Positions 25,545 to 34,688 of a DNA stretch of 48,574 nucleotides are shown here, piece by piece; positions within the stretch are counted from its first letter, which is position 1; each line of letters opens with the position of its first letter. The position numbers and the translations under genes are program-made. The stretch lies in NCBI GenBank assembly GCA_947167215.1, contig CAMVHE010000016.1, positions 1 through 48,574 on the forward strand, written 5' to 3'. Below the pieces are notes generated by a model that was not told where the DNA came from, did not search any database, and saw only the letters and a list, made by a program, of their open reading frames with translations. The DNA comes from an uncultured Clostridia bacterium. GTDB lineage: Bacteria; Bacillota; Clostridia; Christensenellales; Aristaeellaceae.

Positions 25545-26489
25545 TTATCGCGTCAGATTGACGACTTCTTCCGCAGGCGGGCTGGCAGGTTCCATGGACT
25601 CTACATAGAACACCGGCCCCGGACCGCGATATTCGTCCCGCTCTTCCACGCGGATTTTGGCGGTCAGCATCTGCCAGGAGTTGGTCTTGGGAACCGGATG
25701 TCCATTTGCAGATGCCAGGAAGCCCACATAGCGGATATCATTGGCACAGCAAACCATTACCTTCCTGCCGATGACGAATTCACCATCTGCAAGTCCTTCC
25801 CGGCTGCGGATCTGTACCTTCAGACGCACCGTCTTCTGGTCATATGCATCCGGATTCTCATTGGCATCAATATAAAGAATGCCAAACCAGTCATCCTCAA
25901 TTTCAACCACGGGAGCATCCATGTCATAGGGAGGCGGCATGCCCGCTCCATAGTCCTCGGAGGTACCGTCGGCATTTTCAAAGTAGATGGATGCCTGCGG
26001 ATTCATCGCACGCACGTTCCGGTCCCGGATCAGCTGACGCGTTTCCTCCGTTGCACGATTGAAAACCACCATATCTGCATCTGTGATATGCATCAGCATC
26101 TGCGTACCCATATTCGCAGAATACAGTTCAAATGTCTCGCTGTTGACAATCGTTATGATCTGAAAGAGCTCCATCACCAGCGGCATCCGCTGGATAGCAG
26201 CATCCAGGTTCCACATTCCGTTCATTTCAATGATGACACGGTCCGGATGGTGACGGCGCAGGAAGGACTTGAGCGTCTCTTCTTCAAACTCATCCTCATC
26301 CTCAATCATCTCTATGACCGAATGGGTATTGCGAAGCATTGCGGGCTCAAACTCGTCAAGACCTTCTTCGCACTGGATAATAAGGGTCTTCTCATTCTGG
26401 GTAAACCCCGGATCCTGAAGTACGCTGGCGATAAAAGCCGTCTTTCCTGCTTCCAGGAAACCCGCGAAAAGATATACAGGAATTGCCAT
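25545..26489 (-). CDS. G3E (CobW-like) GTPase with YcgQ/DUF1980-like C-terminal domain
   Basis: This 314-residue protein starts with a CobW-type P-loop (FAGFLEAGKTA) and an otherwise reduced G domain. The family's C-x-C-C metal motif is missing. From about residue 205 it resembles the C-terminal domain of YcgQ/TIGR03943 proteins: G-R-K-V-M-V-C-C-A-N-D followed by a W and an ending with F-Y-V-E-S. YcgQ and its permease partner often sit beside CobW genes. It lies 11 bases after the His-rich CobW gene, so the two may handle the same metal. Confidence 0.8.
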   Translation of the reverse strand: MAIPVYLFAGFLEAGKTAFIASVLQDPGFTQNEKTLIIQCEEGLDEFEPAMLRNTHSVIEMIEDEDEFEEETLKSFLRRHHPDRVIIEMNGMWNLDAAIQRMPLVMELFQIITIVNSETFELYSANMGTQMLMHITDADMVVFNRATEETRQLIRDRNVRAMNPQASIYFENADGTSEDYGAGMPPPYDMDAPVVEIEDDWFGILYIDANENPDAYDQKTVRLKVQIRSREGLADGEFVIGRKVMVCCANDIRYVGFLASANGHPVPKTNSWQMLTAKIRVEERDEYRGPGPVFYVESMEPASPPAEEVVNLTR

Positions 26490-26500
26490 GAAAGTCCCCC

Positions 26501-27676
26501 TTACGCGACGTTAAAGAGTTCCTGCAGTGCGCTCTCTTTCAGCATGGAACCGATGACACACAGCCGGCCGGTATAATCTGCCGTGCCTTTACGTACATTC
26601 TGTTCACCCGGCGTATAATCGAAATGGATCCAGCCGCCGTCGACACAGGGCACAATGCCTTTTGCACGCAGAACCATACCATACTTTTCGCCATCCTCCA
26701 GGGAAGACAGCATTCCTGCAATTTCAGCTTCACTGAACTTGTGCACGGTTTCAATGCCCCAGGATTCAAAGATTTCGTCCGCATCATGCTCCCCGTCATG
26801 ATGATGGTGATGATGGTGATGATGATGCTCATGCTCATGATGATGGTGTTCTTCCTCCTCCTCATCGTCATGGTGATGGTGCTCATGCTCTTCCTCATCA
26901 TGGTGATGATGCTCATGCTCTTCCTCATCATGGTGATGATGCTCATGCTCTTCCTCATCATGGTGATGATGCTCATGCTCTTCCTCATCGTCATGATGGT
27001 GATGGTGCTCATGCTCTTCCTCATCGTCATCATCTGCATGATTCTTCTGCACCAGTGCCAGGATTTCATCAGCAAGGCTTGCAGATTCGGTCATGGCAGA
27101 CAGGATCTGTTCGCCGGTCAGCTCATCCCAGGGAGTCGTAATGATGCGTGCCTTCGTATGCTGACGAAGCAGTTCAACCACAGCCTCCAGCTTTTCCTCG
27201 GACATGTTCTGTGTGCGGGAAAGCAGGATTGTGCCGGCATATTCAATCTGGTTAAGGAAGAACTCACCGAAATTCTTGATATACATTCTGCACTTTACAG
27301 CATCTGCCACAGTAACAAAGCTGCCCATTTCGGCACCTTCAATATCCTTTTCCACACCCTCGACAGCACGGATAACATCGGACAGTTTGCCAACTCCGCT
27401 CGGCTCAATCAGGATGCGGTCCGGATGATACTGTGCAATTACCTTGCGCAGTGCTTCTCCGAAGTCGCCCACCAGAGAGCAGCAGATGCAACCCGAGTTC
27501 ATTTCGGTAACCTGAATTCCTGCTTCCTTCATGAATCCGCCGTCAATACCGATTTCGCCAAACTCGTTTTCAATCAGTACGATCTGCTCGTTCTGAAATG
27601 CTTCCTTCAGCAGCTTCTTAATCAGTGTTGTTTTTCCTGCTCCCAGAAAGCCGGAAAATATATCAATCTTGGTCAT
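26501..27676 (-). CDS. CobW/ZNG1-type GTPase metallochaperone with long His/Glu/Asp tract
   Basis: This 391-residue G3E GTPase has Walker A GFLGAGKTT, switch motif ENEFGE, the metal-binding C-I-C-C, and Walker B ILIEPSG. A tract of about 80 residues made almost only of His, Glu and Asp follows (about 215-300), then a CobW C-terminal domain. Such proteins move Zn (or Co/Ni) into client enzymes under low metal, and the tract would bind many metal ions. ATG 27676 is preferred over GTG 27685 because GGAG lies 8 bases upstream of it. Confidence 0.93.
   Translation of the reverse strand: MTKIDIFSGFLGAGKTTLIKKLLKEAFQNEQIVLIENEFGEIGIDGGFMKEAGIQVTEMNSGCICCSLVGDFGEALRKVIAQYHPDRILIEPSGVGKLSDVIRAVEGVEKDIEGAEMGSFVTVADAVKCRMYIKNFGEFFLNQIEYAGTILLSRTQNMSEEKLEAVVELLRQHTKARIITTPWDELTGEQILSAMTESASLADEILALVQKNHADDDDEEEHEHHHHHDDEEEHEHHHHDEEEHEHHHHDEEEHEHHHHDEEEHEHHHHDDEEEEEHHHHEHEHHHHHHHHHHDGEHDADEIFESWGIETVHKFSEAEIAGMLSSLEDGEKYGMVLRAKGIVPCVDGGWIHFDYTPGEQNVRKGTADYTGRLCVIGSMLKESALQELFNVA
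26881..27000. repeat. 30-bp tandem repeats coding for the His-rich tract
   Basis: Three perfect 30-bp units, each starting gctcatgctcttcctcatca and ending tggtgatgat, are followed by a fourth that diverges near its end. Each codes for ten residues of the HHHHDEEEHE type. Degenerate copies extend to about 26780 and 27020. The unit is a multiple of three, so copy number can change without a frameshift. Confidence 0.9.
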
Positions 27677-27807
27677 GTTAAACACTCCTTTTCACGTGTT
27701 GCCCGGTCTGCCGGGACATCTATGACACGCTCTTGCCCGGGAGGGCAATGCGATGTTTTCAAATCAGCTCAGTTTCAGTCCGGTATTTCCCTTCTCTGTG
27801 CGGGTAA

Positions 27808-28413
27808 TCAGTATTTCATCAGACGTATCTTCGTAAAAGGGAAGACCACGCAGCGCACATGTCCCTTGATCATTTTCCGGTCAAGAGCTCCCACCAGGGG
27901 GTTGCGGCTGTCCTTTGAGTTATTCCGGTTGTCACCCATCACAAAGTAATGCCCTGACGGCACATTGAACGGACCGTAATTGGTCGAATTCGCTGTCATC
28001 TCAAAATTCTGCTCTACATATTCGCCATTCACGTACAGATCCCCATTGCGAAGTTCAATGGTTTCTCCCGGCAGGCCAATGATCCTTTTTACTCTGTACA
28101 TGCCGTCTTCCGTATTGGGGTAGTTGCAGATAACAATGTCAAAGCGTTCCGGATCTCCAAGGATGTAGTCAAACTTTGTGGTGATCATGAATTCCTTGTC
28201 CTGCAGGGTATTCATCATGGACTCTCCATCCACGCGCACCGGCTCAAAAATCAGGCTGCGGATGACGAACGCCATGGCGCCAGCCACCACAAAGACCATA
28301 ATCCACTCAAATATTTCCCGTTTCATACTCTTCTTCGGCTTATCCTTTTTGGCTGCTTTTGAATCAGCTGTGTTCTTGGGTTCGTCCTGATTCATCTTTC
28401 TGTCTTTTTCCAT
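27808..28413 (-). CDS. lepB: Signal peptidase I
   Basis: This 201-residue protein has a Lys-rich cytosolic N-terminus, one membrane helix (about 34-54), catalytic Ser in GESMMNTL and catalytic Lys in YRVKRIIGLPGE, plus MGDNRNNSKDSR near the end. It cleaves Sec and Tat signal peptides outside the membrane. ATG 28413 follows a GGAG site. It is co-oriented with the DUF951 gene 15 bases upstream. Confidence 0.96.
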   Translation of the reverse strand: MEKDRKMNQDEPKNTADSKAAKKDKPKKSMKREIFEWIMVFVVAGAMAFVIRSLIFEPVRVDGESMMNTLQDKEFMITTKFDYILGDPERFDIVICNYPNTEDGMYRVKRIIGLPGETIELRNGDLYVNGEYVEQNFEMTANSTNYGPFNVPSGHYFVMGDNRNNSKDSRNPLVGALDRKMIKGHVRCVVFPFTKIRLMKY

Positions 28414-28428
28414 GCTGTATCTCCTTCG

Positions 28429-28653
28429 TTATTCCGTGACGTCCTCATTGGTTCCCCGAACAGGCACCTCGGAATGCGCCAATATTCTTTTGAGTCTTTT
28501 CATAAAGACCATACGATCAAGCATAACAATGCGGTTGCACCCCTGACAGCGGATCTTGATATCCGCACCGACGCGGATGACCGTCCACTTGTCTGAGCCG
28601 CACGGATGACTTTTGCGCATCTGAACGAGATCTCCCAGCTGCAGTTCCTCCAT
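28429..28653 (-). CDS. DUF951 family small protein
   Basis: This 74-residue protein matches the short Firmicute DUF951 family, with its opening D-L-V-Q-M-R-K-x-H-P-C-G, then W-x-V-x-R-x-G-A-D-I-x-I-R-C-x-G-C and the ending M-L-D-R. The cysteines suggest a metal or nucleic-acid-binding role, which is unproven. I start at ATG 28653 because GGAAGGAGG lies 7 bases upstream; a longer frame lacks a site. Confidence 0.88.
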   Translation of the reverse strand: MEELQLGDLVQMRKSHPCGSDKWTVIRVGADIKIRCQGCNRIVMLDRMVFMKRLKRILAHSEVPVRGTNEDVTE

Positions 28654-28692
28654 CCCGCATCCTCCTTCCAACCGCTGCCCAATTCGGATGGC

Positions 28693-28720
28693 ATTATAGC
28701 ACAAAAACTTTTCTGTTCAA
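28693..28720 (-). promoter_or_regulatory. Sigma-70 promoter for DUF951-lepB
   Basis: On the minus strand TTGAAC and TATAAT are separated by 16 bases, about 40 bases upstream of the DUF951 ATG. Confidence 0.65.
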
Positions 28721-28731
28721 GAGGAAAGTTA

Positions 28732-29421
28732 TCATCCTTCCTCATCAATCCGATGGATTCGTTCCCGCAGACGCATCATCTTCTCATCTGTCTGATGAAT
28801 GATATCCGCGCATTCCCGGAGTTCCTCCATGATCTTCTCGGAATCCTCCACCTGTTTCTTATACTGCATGTCATGATCCAGCGTTGCCCAGAAATCCATT
28901 GCAATGGTTCGAATCTGAATCTCACAGCGTACCGGCTGCACCGAATCCGAAAAGCTGACCGGGATTTCCACGATCATATGATAACTTCGGTATCCATTGT
29001 CTTTGGGGTTTTTAATATAGTCCTTCACCGTAATGATGGTCACGTCCCGCTGTCTTGCCAGCATGCGCGCAATCTCATAAATATCGTCAATATAAGCACA
29101 AAGCACCCGAATCCCTGCAATATCGGAAAGATTGGCCTGCATGCTCTCTACGGAAACCTCATAACCAAGGCGTTTCAGTTTTCGCGCTATGGATGAGGGC
29201 TTCTTCAGCCGGCTCTCAATGAACTCTATAGGGTTGCGACGGTAACGGATGGAGAGATCTCCTGAGAGCACTTCCAGCTTCGTCCGCATCTCCAGAATTG
29301 CGCAATAGTATCTCATCATGACTTCCTGATACAGTGCTTCCTTCTCGAAGACGTGTTCGCTGTCATTGGGTATTATTTCCGTATCAATGGCGGTGGGACC
29401 CCGCAATTCGTTGTTCCTCAT
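28732..29421 (-). CDS. Small alarmone synthetase (RelQ/YjbM-type GTP pyrophosphokinase)
   Basis: This 229-residue protein has only the RelA/SpoT synthetase domain: IESRLKKPSSIARKLKR, D-I-A-G-I-R-V-L-C, D-Y-I-x-x-P-K-D-N-G-Y-R-S-Y-H and E-I-Q-I-R-T-x-A-M-D-F-W-A. The hydrolase HD domain and the TGS/ACT parts are absent. It makes (p)ppGpp from ATP and GDP/GTP without the ribosome. The C-terminal helix fits the RelQ tetramer type. It has its own promoter. Confidence 0.93.
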   Translation of the reverse strand: MRNNELRGPTAIDTEIIPNDSEHVFEKEALYQEVMMRYYCAILEMRTKLEVLSGDLSIRYRRNPIEFIESRLKKPSSIARKLKRLGYEVSVESMQANLSDIAGIRVLCAYIDDIYEIARMLARQRDVTIITVKDYIKNPKDNGYRSYHMIVEIPVSFSDSVQPVRCEIQIRTIAMDFWATLDHDMQYKKQVEDSEKIMEELRECADIIHQTDEKMMRLRERIHRIDEEG

Positions 29422-29486
29422 ATCCTTTCCGCCCCTGTCTGTGTATTTTCGCTATCTGCCCTTCACTTCAAGGCATGCTATATTTC

Positions 29487-29515
29487 ATTGTAGCACATTT
29501 GCCCTTTATTGTCTA
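29487..29515 (-). promoter_or_regulatory. Sigma-70 promoter for the alarmone synthetase
   Basis: On the minus strand TAGACA and TACAAT are spaced by 17 bases, about 65 bases upstream of the start codon. Confidence 0.6.
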
Positions 29516-29858
29516 ATTTTTTCACTGACCCGCCTTTCCTTTTTCAGGCTTTTTTACGTGACGGCACACACATCTCCCCATCTCCGTACACCTCTCAGAC
29601 ATTGTATCACGTTCTTTGATTATGTCAAATATATTTGCTATTATAATATGTATATTTTACATATTTGGAAAATCTCTCTTTGCTGTCCTCGTCCCATTCC
29701 CGAAGGCATGCCCGGAGAAGGCCGAAAATCGGGTTTTTGGATGTTTCTGGCCTCCTATGGGTCCGTTTTTTGGTTACTTCTTCCTTTTCATTTTTAACAA
29801 AAATATGATAAAATAAAGAAAGTTCGTTTACACGCTGTGATAACCAAGGAGTATCAGA
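29516..29858 (+). promoter_or_regulatory. AT-rich leader of the CarD-like gene with a palindrome over a -10 box
   Basis: No gene is seen. A TATAAT (29642-29647) overlaps the perfect 8-bp inverted repeat AATATGTA / TACATATT (29645-29665), an operator-like layout. A small hairpin with a T-run (CCGAAAATCGG then TTTTT, about 29719-29735) and a second possible -10 (TAAAAT near 29811) lie closer to the gene. The distance to the ATG would give a leader of about 200 bases. Confidence 0.4.
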
Positions 29859-30791
29859 ATGGCATATATCCCGTATAATCAGCAAAGTCGTTCCGTCGTG
29901 CGCATGCCTTCCAAGATAGATGCGCAGAAGAAGGAACTCCCTGCCCTGCCGTCTTTCAATGTCGGAGATACCATCATGCACCCAACGGAAGGTATCTGTA
30001 TCGTGCAGGAAATCAAATCTCTGAAGTTCGGAGACCCCACGGAGAAGCTTTACTATATACTCCATCCCACCATGGAAAAAAGCAGTTCACGTATTTTCAT
30101 GCCGGTTGACCGCGGCAATACTACGCTTCGCAAACTGCTGGACCCCAACACCATCGAACAGGTCATTGCTGAAAGCCCGTCCTATTACGGGCTCTGGGTT
30201 TCTGACAACAAACAGCGTAAAGAAGTTTTTCTTAAAATTCTCGCCGAAGGCAATTATGCCAAGATCATCGAGATGATCGCTGAAATTCACGAGAACAACG
30301 AAGAACGTATGCTGCAGGGTAAGAAGCCGTGTTCCTCCGATGAAGCCGTTTTAGCTGAAGCGGAAAAACTGCTCCACCAGGAATTCTCCTATACCCTCAA
30401 AATGTCCCAGGAAGAAGTCGCTGCCTATCTTACGCAGCGGGTCGAAGAACGCAGAAATCTGATCCACAGCCTGAAAAGCCATACTTCCCTTCCTGTTCTT
30501 GAGGATGATGCTATCAGCGTCATTCCGGCAGATACTGCTGCTGCGTTCCTGGCAGATGCAAACATTCAGGACAGAAGAAAAAAAGCAAAGTCTGCTGCTG
30601 AGGAAGTAATTCTTCCGTCTACGTTTGAAGATGATCTGGATGAAGATGTAAGCTTCGTGGATCCTCTTGATTTCACGATTGAGGAGCCTGCCAAAAAGAA
30701 AAACAAGACCCTTTCCGCCAAGATAACGCAGACTGTAGTCGAGCTCTCCGAAGAAGAAAAGCCAAAGAAAACCCGTTCCAAATCCAAATAA
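29859..30791 (+). CDS. CarD/CdnL-family RNA-polymerase-binding regulator
   Basis: This 310-residue protein has an RNAP-interacting CarD/TRCF domain at about 30-95 (F-N-V-G-D-T-I-M-H-P-T-E-G-I-C-x-V … RIFMPVD), followed by a helical region. The family binds the RNAP beta subunit and stabilises open promoter complexes. It is far longer than the usual ~160 residues. The extra C-terminal ~110 residues are acidic then Lys-rich, and look disordered. AAGGAG lies 7 bases before the ATG. Confidence 0.88.
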   Translation: MAYIPYNQQSRSVVRMPSKIDAQKKELPALPSFNVGDTIMHPTEGICIVQEIKSLKFGDPTEKLYYILHPTMEKSSSRIFMPVDRGNTTLRKLLDPNTIEQVIAESPSYYGLWVSDNKQRKEVFLKILAEGNYAKIIEMIAEIHENNEERMLQGKKPCSSDEAVLAEAEKLLHQEFSYTLKMSQEEVAAYLTQRVEERRNLIHSLKSHTSLPVLEDDAISVIPADTAAAFLADANIQDRRKKAKSAAEEVILPSTFEDDLDEDVSFVDPLDFTIEEPAKKKNKTLSAKITQTVVELSEEEKPKKTRSKSK

Positions 30792-30804
30792 TAATTTCGT
30801 TTCT

Positions 30805-30824
30805 GAGCCTTCGGGCTCTTTTTT
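30805..30824 (+). terminator. Terminator of the CarD-like gene
   Basis: The stem GAGCC-TTC-GGGCTC is followed by eight T, 13 bases after the stop codon. Confidence 0.85.
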
Positions 30825-30992
30825 TATTTCCGGGTATGTCGAAAATCCAGTTCCCTCGCTGGTTTCCCGGTTCAGGGCAGTTCCCGCACTGCAGGTTCAT
30901 ACGCTCCGGCGCATCTTCCTCCACCGCCGGGGGAAACCTTTTTTCTCCCGATTATGCAGCGTTCCGCATCTTCTTCGCAGTTATTCCGCACA

Positions 30993-31024
30993 AAAAAGAA
31001 AAAGCAGGGGAGTATCTCCCCCGC
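30993..31024 (-). terminator. Terminator of the glyS-recA operon
   Basis: On the minus strand GCGGGGGAG pairs with CTCCCCTGC (3-base loop), followed by TTTTTCTTTTTT. It lies a few bases after the recA stop. The stretch between this and the CarD terminator (30825-30992) holds no gene that I can support. Confidence 0.8.
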
Positions 31025-31030
31025 CGTCTT

Positions 31031-32134
31031 TCAGTCAAGCATATCCGAAGAGCTGTTTCTCTCCTCCGTGTCTTCTGCCTGAAAGGTTTCCTCAGAAGAA
31101 TCGTTTTTATGCATCAGTGTTTCCCGGACGATCTTATCCAGTTCTTCCGTAAAAGCCGGATTTTCTTTCATATACTTCCGCAGGTTTTCCCTTCCCTGTG
31201 CAATGCGGGCGTCATTATAGGAAAACCAGGCGCCAGACTTATGGATGATGTCCAGTGCAATGGCATTGTCCATAATGCTGCCCTCTTTCGAAATGCCCTC
31301 GCCATAGAGAATGTCAAACTCTGCCACCCGGAAAGGCGGAGCCACCTTGTTTTTGACAACTTTCGCCTTTGTGCGGTTACCCACCACCTCCGTGCCATCC
31401 TTAAGCGGTTCACCGCGCCGGATATCCAGGCGTACGGAGGAATAGAACTTAAGTGCCTTTCCGCCGGGCGTCGTTTCGGGATTGCCGAACATAACCCCTA
31501 CTTTTTCCCTCAGCTGGTTTATAAAGATGCAGACACAGTTGGTCTTGCTGACAAGGCCGGTCAGCTTTCGCAGCGCCTGGCTCATCAGCCTTGCCTGAAG
31601 TCCTACAAAGGCATCCCCGATTTCTCCGTCTATTTCCGCCTTAGGCACCAGTGCCGCTACGGAGTCAATGACCACCACGTCAATGGCTCCGGAACGCACC
31701 AGCGCTTCACATATCTGAAGCGCCTGTTCCCCGGATTCCGGCTGAGAAACATAGAGTTCCTCCACATTGACCCCCAGCTTTGATGCATATACCGGATCAA
31801 GCGCGTGCTCTGCATCAATAAATGCTGCAATGCCGCCTGCCCTTTGTGCTTCAGCAACAGTATGGAGGGCCACCGTGGTTTTGCCGGAGGATTCAGGACC
31901 ATAGATCTCAATCACTCTTCCCCGGGGAAGACCGCCTACACCCAGTGCCATATCCAGGTCCAGGCATCCGGTGGAAATCACATCGATGCTCGGGATCGGC
32001 TGGTCACCCATGCGAATGACAGCCCCTTTTCCGAACTGTTTTTCAATTCCTGCCAGGGCGACATCCAGCGCCTTCCGCTTTTCTTCGCCGGACTCTGCCA
32101 CTGTTACGGGACCTTTTGTTTTCTTCTCAGCCAT
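31031..32134 (-). CDS. recA: Recombinase RecA
   Basis: This 367-residue strand-exchange ATPase has Walker [10 protein letters not shown], the Walker B segment [10 protein letters not shown], loop 2 ([19 protein letters not shown]) and [15 protein letters not shown]. It forms filaments on ssDNA for repair and triggers LexA self-cleavage. Its start overlaps the end of the CinA-like gene by 8 bases, so it is the last gene of the glyS operon. No intein is present. Confidence 0.98.
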   Translation of the reverse strand: MAEKKTKGPVTVAESGEEKRKALDVALAGIEKQFGKGAVIRMGDQPIPSIDVISTGCLDLDMALGVGGLPRGRVIEIYGPESSGKTTVALHTVAEAQRAGGIAAFIDAEHALDPVYASKLGVNVEELYVSQPESGEQALQICEALVRSGAIDVVVIDSVAALVPKAEIDGEIGDAFVGLQARLMSQALRKLTGLVSKTNCVCIFINQLREKVGVMFGNPETTPGGKALKFYSSVRLDIRRGEPLKDGTEVVGNRTKAKVVKNKVAPPFRVAEFDILYGEGISKEGSIMDNAIALDIIHKSGAWFSYNDARIAQGRENLRKYMKENPAFTEELDKIVRETLMHKNDSSEETFQAEDTEERNSSSDMLD

Positions 32135-32789
32135 TTGTTCTCCTCTTTGCCTCAGCGCCCGCCATTCTGTAAAGCATATACAGTGCCGTATCCGCCGCCT
32201 GTCTTCTCACCTGTCCCCGGTCTCCGGCATACTGCATCCTGCGGACTTCCGTTCTGTCAGCAGTACTGCAGGCAATGTATACCAACCCCACCGGCTTTTC
32301 CTTCGTGCCGCCATCAGGGCCTGCAATTCCCGTTGTAGCCACCGCAATGTCTGCGCCGCTGTTTCGTCTCACACCTTCCGCCATTTCCCTCGCAGTCTGG
32401 CGGCTTACTGCTCCATACTGTTTCAGCGTGGAGGAACGTACTGCACAGTAGCGCTCCTTGGCAGCATTTGCATAAGTCACATGTGCTTCGTCCAGCGAGG
32501 CAGAGATGCCCGGGAAGCTGACCAGCCTTGCTGCAATCAGACCACCGGTGCAGCTTTCTGCCGTGCTGACCTTCAGCCCCGCATCCACCAGTACCTTTCC
32601 GGCTGCAAATTCCAGCGGCGCTTCTACGTTTTCCGTAATTGCATAAAACGGAAAATCGCCTTCCGGAATCCTGTCCGCAGTGTAGATCATATACAGTCCA
32701 TCTTCCCTGGCAGATGCTTCCGGAAGCGCCGCAGCGATCTTTTCCTTGTCCTGCTCAGAAAGATCATATGCATGCAGAAACACGCTCAA
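32127..32789 (-). CDS. CinA C-terminal family protein (PncC-type NMN amidohydrolase)
   Basis: This 220-residue protein has an N-terminal part of about 65 residues that I do not recognise. A CinA/PncC domain follows, with the signature [15 protein letters not shown] and [11 protein letters not shown] … KPVGLVYIA. Family members deamidate NMN to NaMN in pyridine-nucleotide salvage. The MoCF-like N-domain of full CinA is missing. Its position just before recA matches many Firmicutes (cinA-recA). Confidence 0.9.
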   Translation of the reverse strand: MSVFLHAYDLSEQDKEKIAAALPEASAREDGLYMIYTADRIPEGDFPFYAITENVEAPLEFAAGKVLVDAGLKVSTAESCTGGLIAARLVSFPGISASLDEAHVTYANAAKERYCAVRSSTLKQYGAVSRQTAREMAEGVRRNSGADIAVATTGIAGPDGGTKEKPVGLVYIACSTADRTEVRRMQYAGDRGQVRRQAADTALYMLYRMAGAEAKRRTNG

Positions 32790-33346
32790 GCCTCCTTCAA
32801 TACCGAACGATTGCGCAGAAGATATTCCACCATGGAATAGAGGGTCATGATGACTGCCGCAGCTTCAACCACCCGCGTCACCGTAAGATATGGTGCATAG
32901 GGAAGATTCAGCGTAAGGAGCATGATGAGGATCATCTGCAGAACCGTCTTGACTTTGCCGCTCATGCCGGCAGCAATCACTACCTGCTGTTCCACGGCTA
33001 CCAGCCTCAGGCCGCTGACCACAAACTCCCGTGCAATAAAAACAATACAGGATATCACGCTGATGCGTCCAAGCGCCAGCATCATGATAAATCCGGTATG
33101 GGTCAGGAGCTTATCCGCAATAGGGTCCATGAATTTTCCGAAGTTCGTCACCAGGTTGTATTTTCGTGCAATCTTCCCGTCCAGCAGATCCGTCAGGGAA
33201 GCAGCAGCAAAAACAATCAGGGCCGTAACAGCACCGCGCATGCTGTTCTGTGCAAACCAGAGGATCAGAAGGTAAACCGGCACCAGGGCAATACGCATCA
33301 GTGTCAGCCGATTGGGCAAATTCATGACGCTCTTCTTTTTATCCAT
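32786..33346 (-). CDS. pgsA: CDP-diacylglycerol–glycerol-3-phosphate 3-phosphatidyltransferase
   Basis: This 186-residue membrane enzyme makes phosphatidylglycerol-phosphate. The CDP-alcohol transferase motif D-x2-D-G-x2-A-R-x8-G-x3-D-x3-D is intact (DLLDGKIAR … GKFMDPIAD). Several hydrophobic helices are present. It overlaps rimO by 8 bases and the CinA-like gene by 4, which supports one operon. Confidence 0.95.
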   Translation of the reverse strand: MDKKKSVMNLPNRLTLMRIALVPVYLLILWFAQNSMRGAVTALIVFAAASLTDLLDGKIARKYNLVTNFGKFMDPIADKLLTHTGFIMMLALGRISVISCIVFIAREFVVSGLRLVAVEQQVVIAAGMSGKVKTVLQMILIMLLTLNLPYAPYLTVTRVVEAAAVIMTLYSMVEYLLRNRSVLKEA

Positions 33347-34667
33347 TTTCTGCCTCTCCCATCAGATCATATGCTCTTGCTCTCGTGATATGAACGGGGA
33401 CAAAATCCCCCACCGCAAGCGGCTCGGCAGAACTGAAGAAAATACTGCCGTCGATCTCCGGAGCCTCAAACTGAGACCTTCCCACGTAACGGCTGCCGCG
33501 TTTCTTTTCGACCAGCACCCGGCATATGCTGCCCACTCTGTCCTTATTATTTTCTTTTGATATTTCCTGCTGCAAGGTCATCAGTGCGTCATAGCGCTGT
33601 TCCTTGATCTCTTCGGGAACCTGATTCTCCATTTTCTCCGCAGCTGTACCTTCCTCCGGAGAAAACGTGAATGCTCCTAGGCGGTCAAAGCGCACCTCCC
33701 GGACAAAGTCGAGGAGCTCCTCAAAATCTTCATCCGTCTCCCCGGGGAAGCCCACCATCAGTGTCGTACGCAGCGCGATGCCGTTTTCTTTCAGCATGGT
33801 ACAGATTTCCCGGATGTGTTCCGAGGTTTCCGCACGATTCATGGCATCAAGGATATGCTGGCTGATATGCTGCATGGGCAGGTCAATATAGCGGCAGATG
33901 TTGTCGTGCCGCAGAATAACCTCCATCAGGCGCCTGTCTACCCTTTCCGGATAGCAGTACAGAACCCGCAGCCAGCGCACTCCGGGGATTTCTGCAATCT
34001 TTTCCATCAGCTCCGGAAGCCTGCTTTCCCCGCCATGATCTGTCCCGTACCGGGTTGTGTCCTGAGCAATGAGGGTAAATTCGCTTACTCCCTCGGAGAC
34101 CAGCCTTCTGATCTCCTCGATAATCTCGCTTTCCCCCCTGCTGCGATAACCGCCCCGGATAAGGGGAATGGCGCAGAACGAACACATATTATCGCATCCT
34201 TCGCCAATGCGGATATATGCACTGTATCCCGGAGTAGTCAGGATTCTGCCGTACTCAAAGAAATGCCCGTCATCGTCCGTGTACACGGGATGCATGCCCT
34301 GCATGGCTTCATCGATTGCCCTGATGAGTTTCTCATACTCATTGACGCCGAGGATGACATCCACCTCCGGCATTTCTTCCCGGATTGCATCCGGGTAGCG
34401 CTGGGCAAAACAGCCGGTAGCTACCAGCAGCCTGCAGCGTCCAGTTTCCTTGAAAGAAGCCATCTCATAGAGTGTCGAGATGGCTTCTTCTTTTGCGGAC
34501 TGGATAAAGCCGCAGGTATTTACGATAATGACATCCGCCCGACTTGGATCCGATACGATTCTGTACCCTTCCTCCCGGAGAAGTGCCAGCATCTGTTCTG
34601 AATCAATACGATTCTTGCTGCATCCCAGTGAGATAAGGCCAATAGCGGCTTTTGTCTTTTTTTCCAT
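33339..34667 (-). CDS. rimO: Ribosomal protein S12 methylthiotransferase
   Basis: This 442-residue radical-SAM enzyme has an N-terminal UPF0004 domain (LGCSKNRIDSE), the radical-SAM cluster CDNMCSFCAIP and a C-terminal TRAM domain. It adds a methylthio group to an Asp of ribosomal protein S12. The LGCSKN…DSE start separates RimO from MiaB. It sits 21 bases after glyS. Confidence 0.95.
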   Translation of the reverse strand: MEKKTKAAIGLISLGCSKNRIDSEQMLALLREEGYRIVSDPSRADVIIVNTCGFIQSAKEEAISTLYEMASFKETGRCRLLVATGCFAQRYPDAIREEMPEVDVILGVNEYEKLIRAIDEAMQGMHPVYTDDDGHFFEYGRILTTPGYSAYIRIGEGCDNMCSFCAIPLIRGGYRSRGESEIIEEIRRLVSEGVSEFTLIAQDTTRYGTDHGGESRLPELMEKIAEIPGVRWLRVLYCYPERVDRRLMEVILRHDNICRYIDLPMQHISQHILDAMNRAETSEHIREICTMLKENGIALRTTLMVGFPGETDEDFEELLDFVREVRFDRLGAFTFSPEEGTAAEKMENQVPEEIKEQRYDALMTLQQEISKENNKDRVGSICRVLVEKKRGSRYVGRSQFEAPEIDGSIFFSSAEPLAVGDFVPVHITRARAYDLMGEAENG

Positions 34668-34688
34668 AAGATGGATCCTCTTGGCGAA

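Noticed and set aside
24768-26576. 602-codon plus-strand frame
   Set aside because: It is antisense to ecfA1 and the G3E GTPase, with no domain or ribosome site.
26780-27020. Possible CRISPR-like direct repeats
   Set aside because: The 30-bp units are head-to-tail with no spacers and keep one reading frame coding for a His-rich tract.
26624-27949. 441-codon plus-strand frame with a Met/Leu-rich stretch that looks like a membrane protein
   Set aside because: The hydrophobic run is only the reverse reading of the His/Glu/Asp codons of the CobW-type gene.
30673-30924. 83-codon minus-strand frame near the CarD-like gene end
   Set aside because: It runs through the CarD terminator and into the antisense of that gene, with no recognisable domain.
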